Assembly (NCBI RefSeq): GCF_014836755.1
Contig: NZ_JACSQF010000010.1
Location: forward strand, 1-64,000
From: Oerskovia merdavium
GTDB taxonomy: Bacteria > Actinomycetota > Actinomycetes > Actinomycetales > Cellulomonadaceae
Direction of reading: 5' to 3'
DNA length: 64,000 nucleotides
The notes under the pieces are model-generated. The model worked only from the letters and a program-made list of their open reading frames with translations, had not been told where the DNA came from and did no database searches. A program made the translations under genes and the position numbers. The first letter of the stretch is position 1, and every line of letters starts with the position of its first letter. Below, piece by piece: positions 43,995 through 53,054 of the stretch.

Positions 43995-44906
43995 TCACAC
44001 CCTCGTGTAGCGGCTGAGCGTGACGACCGAGGAGATGGCCGCCAGGACGAATGCGATCAGGATCAGGAGCGGCGCGATGCGCAGCACGTCCGTCTCGGAG
44101 ATGTACGCGATCCAGCTCACGGAGCTCTGCAACCAGTCGGTGACCAGGTACTTGACCCCCAGCCAGAGGCCGCCGACCGCGAGGAGCGCACCCGTGACCG
44201 CGGCGATGGCCCCCTCCAAGATGAACGGCAGCTGGATGAAGAGCTTGGAGGCCCCGACGAGCTTCATGATCTCGGTCTCTCGCTGACGGCTCATGGCTGA
44301 CAACCGGATCGTCGTCGTGATGAGGAGCACCGCGGCGAGCATCATCACGACCGCCAGCCCGCCCGACATGAGCGAGGCGCGGTTGAGCGCGAGGAAGAGC
44401 GAGTCGAAGATGCGTCGCTGGTCCTCGACGTCCTCGACCCCTGGCCGACCCGTGACGACGTCGTTGACGACCTCGTAGTTCTCCGGGTTGGTGAGCTTGA
44501 GCCGGAACGAGGCCTGCATGTCGTCCACCGTGAGCTGGGTGCCGTTGAACCCGTCGGGGAACCGCTCCTGGAAGGCGGCGAACGCCTCCTCCTTGGTCTC
44601 GAAGAACACGGTCGCGACCTCGTCGCCGAGCTCGCCCGCGAAGACTCCCTCGAGCGCCTCGATCTGCTCGGGCGACGCCTCGCCCCCGGCGCACGTCGGG
44701 TTGGGCGAGTCGATCGGGCACAGGAAGACGGACACCTCGACCCGGTCGTACCAGTCGTCCTTGAGCTTGTCGATCTGGATCTGGAGCAGTGCCGAGGCAC
44801 CCACGAAGGTCAGGGACACGAACGTCACGAGGACGACCGAGATCGTCATCGCCAGGTTGCGACGCAGACCGGACCCGATCTCGGCGAGGATGAACTGAGC
44901 GCGCAC
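43995..44906 (-). CDS. ftsX: Cell division protein FtsX
   Basis: A 303-residue integral membrane partner of FtsE. The first helix (NLAMTISVVLVTFVSLTFVGASALL) is followed by a large extracellular loop with two cysteines (FLCPIDSPNPTC), then three helices and the MSRQRETEIMKLVGAS cytoplasmic motif. The GTG start lies 4 bases after the ftsE stop, with GGGGAG upstream. The extracellular loop likely contacts the M23 peptidase encoded next. Confidence 0.96.
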   Translation of the reverse strand: MRAQFILAEIGSGLRRNLAMTISVVLVTFVSLTFVGASALLQIQIDKLKDDWYDRVEVSVFLCPIDSPNPTCAGGEASPEQIEALEGVFAGELGDEVATVFFETKEEAFAAFQERFPDGFNGTQLTVDDMQASFRLKLTNPENYEVVNDVVTGRPGVEDVEDQRRIFDSLFLALNRASLMSGGLAVVMMLAAVLLITTTIRLSAMSRQRETEIMKLVGASKLFIQLPFILEGAIAAVTGALLAVGGLWLGVKYLVTDWLQSSVSWIAYISETDVLRIAPLLILIAFVLAAISSVVTLSRYTRV

Positions 44907-44910
44907 CGGA

Positions 44911-45771
44911 CTACCACTCCCCTCGGACGGAGGATTGTGCTGGTGCAGGTTCGGGTTCGCCGGGCCGCTCGGCGACGTCATCGCCCGAGGCGACGAGCGT
45001 CGTCGTGCGCGGGCCGAGGTGCGATCCCGCCCGTCCGGCGAGGTGTCCCGACGGCTCGCGCAGGGCGTCGTCGCCGGACAGCGGCACCCCGGCACCGTAG
45101 ACGCCGTCCTTCTGGTCCCGGACCACGACCCCCGACGAGAGCTCGATCACTCGCTGACGCATCTGGTTGACGAAACCCGAGTCGTGCGTCGCCATGACCA
45201 CGGTGGTCCCCGTGCCGTTGATGCGCGAGAGCAGGTTCATGATCCCGAGCGAGGTGTTCGGGTCCAGATTCCCGGTCGGCTCGTCGGCGAGCAGGATCGA
45301 GGGACGGTTGACGAAGGCTCGCGCGATCGCGACGCGCTGCTGCTCACCGCCCGAGAGCTCGTGCGGACGCCGCTTCTCCTTGCCCTGCAGGCCGACCATC
45401 TCGAGGACCTCGGGGACCGTCACGGCGATCGTGTGGCGCGGCTTGCCCGTCACCTGCAGCGCGAACGCGACGTTCTCGAAGACCGTCTTGTTCTGGAGCA
45501 GCCGGAAGTCCTGGAAGACGACGCCGATCTGCCGACGCAGCGACGGGACCTTCCAGGACGACAGCGTCGACAGGTCACGGCCGGCCACGAACACCTTGCC
45601 TCGCGTGGGCCGCTCCTCGCGCAGCACCAGGCGCAGGCACGTCGACTTCCCGGAGCCGGACGCGCCGACCAGGAAGACGAACTCACCGCGCTCGATCTCT
45701 GCGGACATGTCGTCCAGGGCAGGCCTGGCGCCACGGGCGTAGACCTTCGAGACGTTCTCAAATCGGATCAC
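44911..45771 (-). CDS. ftsE: Cell division ATP-binding protein FtsE
   Basis: A 286-residue ABC ATPase that drives FtsX. Walker [10 protein letters not shown], signature [15 protein letters not shown] and Walker [14 protein letters not shown] are complete. The last 55 residues, after [10 protein letters not shown], are an extra proline/serine/alanine-rich tail not needed by the family. The GTG at 45771 begins [14 protein letters not shown], the usual start. A TACTCT box about 55 bases upstream may be its promoter. Confidence 0.96.
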   Translation of the reverse strand: MIRFENVSKVYARGARPALDDMSAEIERGEFVFLVGASGSGKSTCLRLVLREERPTRGKVFVAGRDLSTLSSWKVPSLRRQIGVVFQDFRLLQNKTVFENVAFALQVTGKPRHTIAVTVPEVLEMVGLQGKEKRRPHELSGGEQQRVAIARAFVNRPSILLADEPTGNLDPNTSLGIMNLLSRINGTGTTVVMATHDSGFVNQMRQRVIELSSGVVVRDQKDGVYGAGVPLSGDDALREPSGHLAGRAGSHLGPRTTTLVASGDDVAERPGEPEPAPAQSSVRGEW

Positions 45772-46025
45772 AGCAGTTGACCAGTCTCTCGGTGGGGGAA
45801 GCGAATTCGTTCGCTGGTCGCCCACGAGAGTAGGCACGCCCTGCAGGGCTGACACCGCTGACACGCCGGGCTCGCCCGGATCGGGCAGGGTTCACGACCG
45901 TGGCGGCCCCACGGGCAGACCGCCGCAGGATCGGGTGCTCGGGCCGTGCCAGGCTGCGGTGGAGCGCACGGCCGGGGCGGGCCGGGCCCGGGCGCCCTGG
46001 CGAGGCCCCCGCCCCAGGCGTGGCG

Positions 46026-47150
46026 TCAGGCCTGCTCGGCGCCCCGCCGCCAGCGGATGCCGGCCTCGATGAAGCCGTCGATGTCCCCGTCGAACACACC
46101 CGAGGTGTTGCCGACCTCGTACTCGGTGCGCAGATCCTTGACCATCTGGTACGGGTGCAGCACGTACGAGCGCATCTGGTCGCCCCAGCTCGCCTTGATG
46201 TCACCGGCCATAGCCTTCTTGGCCGCGCTCTCCTCAGCCTGGCGCTGGAGCAGCAGGCGCGACTGGAGGACGCGCAACGCCGCTGCGCGGTTCTGGATCT
46301 GCGACTTCTCGTTCTGCATGGACACGACGATCCCGGTGGGGATGTGGGTCATGCGCACGGCCGAGTCGGTCGTGTTCACGGACTGGCCGCCGGGGCCCGA
46401 CGAGCGGAAGACGTCGACCTTGATCTCCGACTCGGGGATCTCGACCGAGTCGGTCTGCTCGATGAGCGGGATGACCTCGACCGCGGCGAACGACGTCTGA
46501 CGACGTCCCTGGTTGTCGAACGGCGAGATGCGCACCAGGCGGTGCGTGCCTGCCTCGACCGACAGGTTGCCGAACGCGTAGGGGGCCTTGACCTCGAAGG
46601 TCGCGGACTTGAGGCCCGCCTCCTCCGCGTAGGACGTGTCGAGGACCTGGGTCGGGTAACCGTGGCGCTCGGCCCAGCGCAGGTACATGCGCAGGAGCAT
46701 CTCGGCGAAGTCGGCCGCGTCCACGCCGCCTGCTCCCGCACGGATCGTCACGACGGCCTCACGGGCGTCGTACTCGCCCGTGAGCAGGGTCTTGACCTCG
46801 AGCACGCCCAGGTCCGTGCGGATCCGTTCGAGGTCGGCCGCGGCCTCTGCGAGCGTCGCGGCGCGGTCGGCGTCGCCGATATCGTCGTCGTTCGCCATCT
46901 CGACGAGAGTCTCGAGGTCGTCGATCCGGTCGCCCATCTTCGTGATGCGATCCAGCTCGGACTGCGTCTGCGAGAGGGCCGTCGTGACCTTCTGGGCGGC
47001 GTCAGGGTCGTCCCACAGATCGGGAGCCGACGCCTTGTCCGAGAGCTCCGCGATCTGGACGCGCAGGGCGTCCGGGTTGCTCACGGCACTGATGGTGCCG
47101 AGCGTCGTACGGAGGGCGCGGATCTCGTGCGGGAAGTCGATGGTGGCCAC
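46026..47150 (-). CDS. prfB: Peptide chain release factor 2
   Basis: Ends translation at UGA and UAA. The 374 residues have the stop-codon recognition motif SPF (in [11 protein letters not shown]) and the peptidyl-hydrolysis motif GGQ ([10 protein letters not shown]). The gene is one unbroken frame, so the autoregulatory +1 frameshift of E. coli prfB is absent. It is upstream of ftsE across a 254-base gap, the usual actinobacterial order. Confidence 0.97.
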   Translation of the reverse strand: MATIDFPHEIRALRTTLGTISAVSNPDALRVQIAELSDKASAPDLWDDPDAAQKVTTALSQTQSELDRITKMGDRIDDLETLVEMANDDDIGDADRAATLAEAAADLERIRTDLGVLEVKTLLTGEYDAREAVVTIRAGAGGVDAADFAEMLLRMYLRWAERHGYPTQVLDTSYAEEAGLKSATFEVKAPYAFGNLSVEAGTHRLVRISPFDNQGRRQTSFAAVEVIPLIEQTDSVEIPESEIKVDVFRSSGPGGQSVNTTDSAVRMTHIPTGIVVSMQNEKSQIQNRAAALRVLQSRLLLQRQAEESAAKKAMAGDIKASWGDQMRSYVLHPYQMVKDLRTEYEVGNTSGVFDGDIDGFIEAGIRWRRGAEQA

Positions 47151-47226
47151 GATCGTCTAGGTTACGCGACGCGAGGGCGGGCGTGGCTCGGTGCTCGCCG
47201 TGGCGGGCACCGAGCGGCCCGTCACG

Positions 47227-48468
47227 TCACGCGCCCGACGACGGAGCATCCGCCCCGGCGGAGGCGTCATCGCGGCCCGCGGTCCCAGCCGGTGACGTCG
47301 CAGGCGCCGTCGCCACCGGTGCGGTCGCACCGCTCTTCCCCTGGTCGACGTCTTCGGTCCCGGCCGCCGCGCGACCCTCGGCGCGCGCCTTGGCGAGCAG
47401 CGCCTCGAGGCGCTGCTTCTTGCGCTTGCGGTTGTCGCGCAGACCGATCACCAGGACGGCCGCCGCGGCGAGGAGGAGGATCTGGACCCACGGGATCGCC
47501 CAGGTCGTCACGGCGACCGTGACGGGCTCGAGCGGCGCCTCGATCGGGACGTCGACAGCTCCTCCCGTACTGACCGGCACAGGTGTCACGGTGATCTCGG
47601 TCGTCACGGGCCCGACGGGCCAGATGCCCGCCACGGCGAACGCGGTCGTGCGGGAGGTCCCCGGGATCAGCTCCTCGATGCCCTCGGTCCCCCGGTCGAT
47701 CGTGGAGTCACCGAGGCCGAACGGCCCGGACACGTTCGCCTGCTGCTCGGCGCCGACGCGAAGGTTCCCGTCGTTGGTCACCCCGTACGCGACCCGCACC
47801 GAACCCGGGGCGAACGGGTTCCACGAGGGCTCGTACGTCGCCCGCACATCGGTGAGCGCGAGCGAGGGCGTGACCTCGCCGGGCACCCGCAGGTTGACGC
47901 GCACGCCGACACGGCTCTCGACTCCGACACCGGGCCCTGCGGCCGTGGAGGCGGACGTGACGGTCGCGACGATGCCGGCCGGGTGGTCGCCCGGGGTCGC
48001 GTTCTCAGGGACCGTGATGGTGAACGGCACGATCACGGTCTCCCCCGCGGGAACGTCCACCGTCGGCTGGACCTCGAACCATCCGCCCGAGTCCTGCGGC
48101 TCCTGGTCCGAGGTGCGGATGTCGAACTTGCCCATGGGCGTGAAGAGACCGTCGTTGGTGACCATCGTGAACGTGACCGGGCCCGCCCCGTGGTTGGACA
48201 CCGCCACCTGGTCCTGGATCTGCGCTCCCGGCTCGGCGACGAAGTCGAAGATCCGGCGCTTGTCCGGTCCGTCGGGCGTCGCCGTGGTGACCGAGAACCT
48301 GATCTCGCCGGGGTCCTTCGCGTCAGCGTGCGAGACGCCGGTCCCGCCGGCCAGCGCCAGCAGCAGGGCACTCAGCCCCAGGACGCTCCGTCGGAGTCGA
48401 TCCATACGACGACCTGCTGCGGACATCGCGACCCCGCTGGACACCATCTGCACTTCCTTGCTCACCAC
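47227..48468 (-). CDS. DUF916 (WxL-interacting protein) surface protein
   Basis: A 413-residue exported protein. A signal peptide ends near VSHADAKD (about 50). The extracellular part has the DUF916 order: EIRFSVTTATPDGPDKRRIFDFVAEPGAQIQDQVAVSNHG, QPTVDVPAGETVIVPFTITVPENATPGDHPAGI, then a second Ig-like segment (VAYGVTNDGNLRVGAEQ). One helix (WVQILLLAAAAVLVIGL, near 345) and a basic cytoplasmic tail (RDNRKRKKQRLEALLAKA) end it. In Firmicutes DUF916 proteins bind WxL proteins and peptidoglycan. It follows the WxL-like gene here by 110 bases. The GTG start at 48468 is less certain than 48465 or later. Confidence 0.82.
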   Translation of the reverse strand: MVSKEVQMVSSGVAMSAAGRRMDRLRRSVLGLSALLLALAGGTGVSHADAKDPGEIRFSVTTATPDGPDKRRIFDFVAEPGAQIQDQVAVSNHGAGPVTFTMVTNDGLFTPMGKFDIRTSDQEPQDSGGWFEVQPTVDVPAGETVIVPFTITVPENATPGDHPAGIVATVTSASTAAGPGVGVESRVGVRVNLRVPGEVTPSLALTDVRATYEPSWNPFAPGSVRVAYGVTNDGNLRVGAEQQANVSGPFGLGDSTIDRGTEGIEELIPGTSRTTAFAVAGIWPVGPVTTEITVTPVPVSTGGAVDVPIEAPLEPVTVAVTTWAIPWVQILLLAAAAVLVIGLRDNRKRKKQRLEALLAKARAEGRAAAGTEDVDQGKSGATAPVATAPATSPAGTAGRDDASAGADAPSSGA

Positions 48469-48578
48469 GACTTCCGATCATCCTCGAACGGTCTACCTGC
48501 TCCGGAGACGGTACAGGGCCGACGGAGAACCGCCGGCCCTGTGTCGTCACCGTCCGTGACACTGATCGCGAAGTGCGA

Positions 48579-49229
48579 TCAGCTGCCCATGAGCGTGAGC
48601 GTCAGCGTCGACGCGTACGCACCGGAGGGGGTGTTCTTCGGCACGGTCAGGTTGAGCCCGGCCTTGACGCCGAACGACTGACCGTTGGACTCGACCGACG
48701 AGCCGTTCGAGACGAGGAGGTCACCGGTCTGGATGCCGCCCTCGAGCCACTCGCCGCCGGGGCCCTCGCCGGCCGGCGTCTCCTGGAGATCGCCCGCGAT
48801 GGGCGCACCAGGCGTGACGTTGAAGTCACCGGGGATCGGGGTGGTCAGCTCGGGGACCCATCCGAGCTTGGTCGAGTCGATCTCCGGCAGGCCTGCGGCC
48901 ACGAAGTTGCTCACCTGGCCACTGACGCTCCACGAGCCGTCGGCGGGCACGTCGTTGCGGTCGTCAGAGACGCTGACGCCGTCGAGGACGCCCGTGAACT
49001 CACGGTTGCCTGCTGCCCAGATGTCGTCGCTGGTGGACTCGTTCAGCGTGACGGACGGGTTGTTGACCGTGAGCGTGAGCGCTCCGACCGGGGTGACCGA
49101 GACCTGGATCTGAACGTCCTCGTCCTGGTTCACGTCGGCCGCGGCCGACGACGCCATCGCGATGGTCCCGAGCAGCATCGCGCTGAGCGCTCCGCCAGCG
49201 ATCCACTGCTTCCTTGCACGTGCATTCAT
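48579..49229 (-). CDS. WxL-like secreted surface protein
   Basis: A 216-residue secreted protein. The signal peptide MNARARKQWIAGGALSAMLLG ends near SSAAADVN. The mature protein is beta-rich and acidic. WSVSGQVSNF at residues 100-109 corresponds to the first WxL motif, and the C-terminal GAYASTLTLTLMGS to the second (usually YxATLTWTL), with the final Trp replaced. No LPXTG or membrane anchor. It is paired with a DUF916 protein, the usual WxL partner. Upstream lie two palindromic operator-like sites. Ribosome site ACGGAG precedes the ATG. Confidence 0.75.
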   Translation of the reverse strand: MNARARKQWIAGGALSAMLLGTIAMASSAAADVNQDEDVQIQVSVTPVGALTLTVNNPSVTLNESTSDDIWAAGNREFTGVLDGVSVSDDRNDVPADGSWSVSGQVSNFVAAGLPEIDSTKLGWVPELTTPIPGDFNVTPGAPIAGDLQETPAGEGPGGEWLEGGIQTGDLLVSNGSSVESNGQSFGVKAGLNLTVPKNTPSGAYASTLTLTLMGS

Positions 49230-49319
49230 GTAAGTCTCCGTCGTTGGAGGGTGTCGGACCGGATCACCATAGCGGCGAACCGGCGGTTTTGGCAGCCCCC
49301 AGTCAAAAGTCGCACCTTT

Positions 49320-49353
49320 CGTTAAGAAAGTTAACGATCGTGTTAGCGCTAAC
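49320..49353 (-). promoter_or_regulatory. Two palindromic operator candidates upstream of the WxL gene
   Basis: CGTTAA-N5-TTAACG at 49320-49336 and the perfect 12-base palindrome GTTAGCGCTAAC at 49342-49353, in a notably A/T-rich interval. The second, with its central GCGC and TTA/TAA arms, has the form of LacI-family operators. Both are 90-125 bases before the WxL start codon. Confidence 0.6.
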
Positions 49354-49401
49354 TCAATCATGTTCACTCGCCCGACACCTTTTTCGGGAGGGGAGGGTCG
49401 A

Positions 49402-49896
49402 TCACCAAGCTCGCGCACTGGACTCTGCACGCACGATGATGCCATCAGACCAGAGCCGCGTCACCCAGCTGACGAGAACCGGGTGCGAGCGAGCCGCGAG
49501 TCTGACGTTCGCCGTGCGCCCGTCGGGGGTGGCGGCCTCGATGATCGTGACGTCGTCCAGCCCTGCCAGCATGGCCGGGTGGGCGACGAGGAACGACCGG
49601 ACGGACGACTCGACGTCCGCGTCGCTCAGGACCAGGACGCCCCCGTCCACCGGGTCCGCCAGGCCTCCTCGGTAGACGGTCTCGGCAGGCATCGCGTCGG
49701 CCGCATCGAGAGCCGAGGCGTCGGCCAGGTCGAACAGCTGCTTGCGATCCAGGTGGACCGCCGTCGCGGAGACGACCACGGCCACCAGGACGAGCGCGAA
49801 GGCGACGAACATGCTGGTGAGAAGCATGATCTGGCCGCCTTCGCCATCGCGCTCGTGCGCGCACCCTTGCCCAGGGACACCCCGGGAACGCCTCAC
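49402..49896 (-). CDS. TadE/TadG-like pilus assembly protein
   Basis: A 164-residue protein with one N-terminal helix (MLLTSMFVAFALVLVAVVVSATAVHLDRK) after a short arginine-rich stretch and a periplasmic remainder. The sequence QLFDLADASALDAADA resembles the helicase/secretion-neighbourhood TadE-like group at the end of actinobacterial tad clusters. The GTG overlaps the previous stop by four bases. It is the last gene of the operon. Confidence 0.78.
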   Translation of the reverse strand: MRRSRGVPGQGCAHERDGEGGQIMLLTSMFVAFALVLVAVVVSATAVHLDRKQLFDLADASALDAADAMPAETVYRGGLADPVDGGVLVLSDADVESSVRSFLVAHPAMLAGLDDVTIIEAATPDGRTANVRLAARSHPVLVSWVTRLWSDGIIVRAESSARAW

Positions 49897-50459
49897 GGCC
49901 GAGCCCCCGCGTACCTGTCCACCGTCGAGGTGTGCACGGCTTGGACCGGTATCGACAGCGGGACCCACGACCGGATCCCCGAGGGGACGAAGGGCAGCGC
50001 GACGTCGTATCGCACGACCGCCACGACCTCGCTCCCCGGAGCGAGACAGGGGTCGGCGGAACACGTGAGCTCGAGCACGTCCGAGGGTTGCACGTCCTCG
50101 AAGCCCTGGTCGGAGAGCGCCAACGAGGTGGCCACCCCCGCCCGCACCTGCCCCTCGGCCACCGAGTCCGCGGTCACGAACGCGCGGGCCGACTCCTTCG
50201 CTGCCCCCTCGACCGCGAAGGTCGCCGCCTGGATCCGGCCGAGGGTCAGCGCCAGGTACAGGACCGGGAGAATCAGGACAAGTGCCACACCGAGGAACTC
50301 GACCTGCGCGTTCCCGGCGTCGTCCCTCGCCCGAACGTGGGACCGATGGCGAAAATTCACCCGGTCGCCATGACCTGTCCGCGGATCGGTACCTCGCTCG
50401 ACGACCGGCACGACCCCGCGCGCGTCTCCCTCGTGGACCGAGCGCGCCCGGGAGCTCAC
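49893..50459 (-). CDS. TadE-like pilus pseudopilin
   Basis: A 188-residue protein. After a charged N-terminus of about 50 residues, NAQVEFLGVALVLILPVLYLALTLGRIQAATFAVEGAAKESARAF is the TadE-like helix with the conserved glutamate that prepilin peptidase reads in minor pilins. The remainder contains a cysteine pair (LTCSADPCLAPGSEV). GTGA overlaps link it to genes on both sides. Confidence 0.82.
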   Translation of the reverse strand: MSSRARSVHEGDARGVVPVVERGTDPRTGHGDRVNFRHRSHVRARDDAGNAQVEFLGVALVLILPVLYLALTLGRIQAATFAVEGAAKESARAFVTADSVAEGQVRAGVATSLALSDQGFEDVQPSDVLELTCSADPCLAPGSEVVAVVRYDVALPFVPSGIRSWVPLSIPVQAVHTSTVDRYAGARP

Positions 50460-50860
50460 GGCTCCTCCGCCAGCGCGTGGCCGCTCACCGTCAGCGTCCC
50501 GGCCGGGCCAAGAAGGCCGACCACCGGGAATGGGGCGGTCACGGTCACCTCCACGACCGGCAGGCCCCCCAGCTCCACCTCGCGCGCGGTCACGTCCTGG
50601 GCGAACCGCTCGGAGAGCGCGGCATCGATCAGCTGCTGCGTGCGTTCGACGCCGTCCTCCGGCGTGCGGTCCGCCCGCCCCGCGAGGCGCGCTCCCTCCG
50701 CCGCACTGTCGATCACGACGGCGCGCACGTGGAGCGCGAGCACCACCTGGACGACGCCGAGGAGAAGTGCCACCACGAGGACCGAGACCAGCACGAAGTC
50801 GACGACGGCAGAACCGTCCTCCACCCCTCGTACCACCCTCGGGTTGGCGTCTCGGCCCAT
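50456..50860 (-). CDS. TadE family minor pilin
   Basis: A 134-residue pseudopilin. The helix VEDGSAVVDFVLVSVLVVALLLGVVQVVLALHVRAVVIDSAAEGARLAG carries the TadE pattern (short basic leader, then hydrophobic helix, then AAEGAR). The C-terminus ends in a beta segment (VEVTVTAPFPVVGLLGPAGTLTVSGHAL). The start is 1 base after the pilin stop; it overlaps the next gene by four bases. Confidence 0.85.
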   Translation of the reverse strand: MGRDANPRVVRGVEDGSAVVDFVLVSVLVVALLLGVVQVVLALHVRAVVIDSAAEGARLAGRADRTPEDGVERTQQLIDAALSERFAQDVTAREVELGGLPVVEVTVTAPFPVVGLLGPAGTLTVSGHALAEEP

Positions 50861-50861
50861 C

Positions 50862-51059
50862 TCAGGGACCGCTGACGCTGCTGATCGCGTCGCTGAAAGT
50901 ACTCGTGAGCGCGGGTCCTGCCACCGCCCAGAGGGCGACGACGAGCCCGGCCGTCATGAGGGTCACCAGAACCCATCCCGGGACGTCACCCCGTTCCGCG
51001 CCTCGGCCCCCGGCACGGCGCACCAGTCTGCTCGTCCAGTCCTTCACCTGCTGTGGCAC
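50862..51059 (-). CDS. Flp-type major pilin candidate (65 aa)
   Basis: A 65-residue protein: basic leader (VPQQVKDWTSRLVRRAGG), then GAERGDVPG, which fits a prepilin-peptidase-type G/D junction, and a hydrophobic helix (WVLVTLMTAGLVVALWAVAGPALTSTF) with a short polar tail. In actinobacterial tad loci a protein with this WVLVTLMTAGLVVALW helix follows tadC. GAGGAG lies five bases before the GTG, the strongest ribosome site in the operon. Its 186-base upstream spacer contains a hairpin. Confidence 0.75.
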   Translation of the reverse strand: MPQQVKDWTSRLVRRAGGRGAERGDVPGWVLVTLMTAGLVVALWAVAGPALTSTFSDAISSVSGP

Positions 51060-51092
51060 GGCTGCTCCTCGCTCGTTCTCTTCTCGGTTCCT

Positions 51093-51114
51093 GTCCTGGA
51101 CGGGCGTCCAGGAC
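51093..51114 (-). terminator. Hairpin upstream of the pilin gene
   Basis: Perfect nine-base arms GTCCTGGAC and GTCCAGGAC around GGGC, in the 186-base spacer between tadC and the pilin gene. It may stabilise pilin mRNA or partly end transcription from tadABC. Confidence 0.55.
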
Positions 51115-51245
51115 GAGTGTTCAAGTCGACAGCACCTTCGATCGGCGCGGCCGGTGCGACCAGATTCGGCATGCCGCACCTCGAGCGCCGGGCAGGGGGC
51201 CCGGAGCGGGAGGCTCCCGGGATCCGTACTCCCGGTCGGCCACGG

Positions 51246-52196
51246 TCAGAGGCCGATCTGCAGGGTCACGATCGACGGATAGACGGCGAAGACGACGGTG
51301 ACCGGAAGGATGAGGAAGACGACGGGAATCATCATGAGGACCTCCTTGCGCCCACCGGACTCCATGAGCGCCCGCCTTCCCGCTTCGCGTACGTCCTGGG
51401 CCTGAGCCCGGAGGACCTCGGCCAGCGGAGTACCTCGCTCGACGGCCACGGCCACACCCTCGGCGAAACGGGTCAGGCTCGCGAGCGTCGTCCTGTCGGC
51501 CAGGTCCTCGAGCGCGCGGGACAAGGGAGCCCCGGACCGGACGGCTGAGAGCGTCGCCGCAAGCTCGACGGAGAGCTCGCCGTGCGCGCTGGCCGCAACC
51601 CTCTCCATCGCAGCGACCGGCCCCTCCCCAGCCCCGACGGACAGGGCGAGCAGCTCGGCGATCGTCGGGAACTCGCTGAGCATCCGCTCCTCGCGCCGAG
51701 CGATCCGGCGAGTGAGCATCTGGTCGCAGGCCAGCAGCCCACCGACCCCGCAGAGAAGCACCAGCAGGAGGAGCACGACGGGCGACGACCCTCGCGTGGC
51801 CGCGAGAAGGAGCGCGAAGACCAGCCCGCCGGCAAGGCCGAGAGCGCCCCACACGACCTGGCGGGCTCGGAACTGGTCCACGCTCTCCCGCGAACCGGCC
51901 CGGTCGAGACGACGACGCACCTCGGTCCGGGAGGAGCCGAAGCGCTCGAGCAGCCGGCCCGCCGCCGCGATCCTCAGCCCGAGGACGTTGTCGCCCGTGA
52001 AGAGCCGACTCGCCGCCGACGTCTCCGTCAGCAGGCCCGAGGTCGCGCCGTGGAGCCTCAGGTACGGGCCGACCCGCTCGTCGAGCCGGACCCGCCGCGC
52101 CCGGAGTCGAGAGACGATCACCAGGGCTCCCCACCCGAACAGGGCGCCTGCCATCGCCCCGGTCCACAGGAGCCCGGAACCTGCCGCCCCGCTCAC
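51246..52196 (-). CDS. tadC: Tad pilus membrane protein TadC
   Basis: A 316-residue type II/IV secretion F-domain protein. It has an N-terminal helix, a cytoplasmic part, helices at about 135-180, then EFPTIAELLALSVGAGEGPVAAMERVAASAHGELSVELAATLSAVRSGAPLSRALEDLADRT, the GspF signature, and C-terminal helices ending AVYPSIVTLQIGL. The GTG at 52196 overlaps the tadB stop. It forms the inner-membrane platform with TadB. Confidence 0.9.
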   Translation of the reverse strand: MSGAAGSGLLWTGAMAGALFGWGALVIVSRLRARRVRLDERVGPYLRLHGATSGLLTETSAASRLFTGDNVLGLRIAAAGRLLERFGSSRTEVRRRLDRAGSRESVDQFRARQVVWGALGLAGGLVFALLLAATRGSSPVVLLLLVLLCGVGGLLACDQMLTRRIARREERMLSEFPTIAELLALSVGAGEGPVAAMERVAASAHGELSVELAATLSAVRSGAPLSRALEDLADRTTLASLTRFAEGVAVAVERGTPLAEVLRAQAQDVREAGRRALMESGGRKEVLMMIPVVFLILPVTVVFAVYPSIVTLQIGL

Positions 52197-53053
52197 CGCA
52201 GCACCCGCGCTTCCTCGGGAAGTCGGCCGATCCATCGCATGAGCCGGTAGGCCACGAGCGAGCACACGGCCCCTCCCCCGAGGACCGCAACCCCCTGCAA
52301 CGAGTTGTAGGCCTGCGCGGTCTCGGGTCGGGTCGCCAGCAGGGCCAGGACGACCCAGGGGCCGGCCACCGCGAGCCGCGCACCGCTGACGGTCCACGAC
52401 TGCCGCGCCTCGAGCTCTCCACGTGTCCTCGCGTCCTCCCGCAGGAAGAGGGCGAGCGTACGCAGGAGCCTTCCGAGATCCGTTCCGCCGACCTCCCGGG
52501 TCATGCGCAGCGCTTCGACGATCCGGTCCGCGACCGGGTCTGCGAGCCGCACCTTGAGCGCGTCCAGACAGTCGCCGAACCGGCCTGACGCCCGGAAGTC
52601 CCGGGCGAACTGCGCGAACGGCACCCTCAGCTCGACAGGACCCCGCTCTCCGAGCTGCCCCACCGCCTCGGGGAGGGAGAGGCCCGCACGGACGCCCGAC
52701 GCCAGGTGGTCGACCGCCTCCGGCCACACGTCCCGTAGCTCCGTCCGTCGCCTTCGAGCCCGGGAACGCACCATGGTGACCGGGGCCAGCGCCGCGAACA
52801 GCGCGAAGCACACGGCGATCGGTAGGGCACGCGTCACGGCGAACCCGACGAGGAGGACGAAGAGCCCGGACCCCACGCTCCCGACGACGAGTGCCCGCGG
52901 CGAGACCCTCGCAAGCCCCGCCTGCACCAGGACGTCCTGGGTGCGGGCGGACCAGCCGCCCGTCCTCCGGGGCGCACGTGAGCGCGGCTCCCACCAGGAG
53001 GACCACAGGCAGACGATCCCCGCGCCCAGCAACAGACCGACGACGACCCCCAC
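52193..53053 (-). CDS. tadB: Tad pilus membrane protein TadB
   Basis: A 286-residue F-domain protein. Helices at the N-terminus (VGVVVGLLLGAGIVCLWSSW), then near 65-105, then the cytoplasmic F-domain DVWPEAVDHLASGVRAGLSLPEAVGQLGERGPVELRVPFAQFARDF, and helices at the C-terminus. The GTG at 53053 follows the tadA stop by 1 base; longer frames have no conservation. It works with TadA and TadC. Confidence 0.9.
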   Translation of the reverse strand: MGVVVGLLLGAGIVCLWSSWWEPRSRAPRRTGGWSARTQDVLVQAGLARVSPRALVVGSVGSGLFVLLVGFAVTRALPIAVCFALFAALAPVTMVRSRARRRRTELRDVWPEAVDHLASGVRAGLSLPEAVGQLGERGPVELRVPFAQFARDFRASGRFGDCLDALKVRLADPVADRIVEALRMTREVGGTDLGRLLRTLALFLREDARTRGELEARQSWTVSGARLAVAGPWVVLALLATRPETAQAYNSLQGVAVLGGGAVCSLVAYRLMRWIGRLPEEARVLR

Positions 53054-53054
53054 G

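Noticed and set aside
43026-44300. Proline-tract protein (PPPPPPPPP) on the plus strand
   Set aside because: It is the reverse of the glycine linker in the M23 peptidase and continues antisense to ftsX.
46026-47150. Programmed frameshift in prfB
   Set aside because: The coding frame is continuous with no internal early UGA, so this prfB does not use the E. coli-type frameshift.
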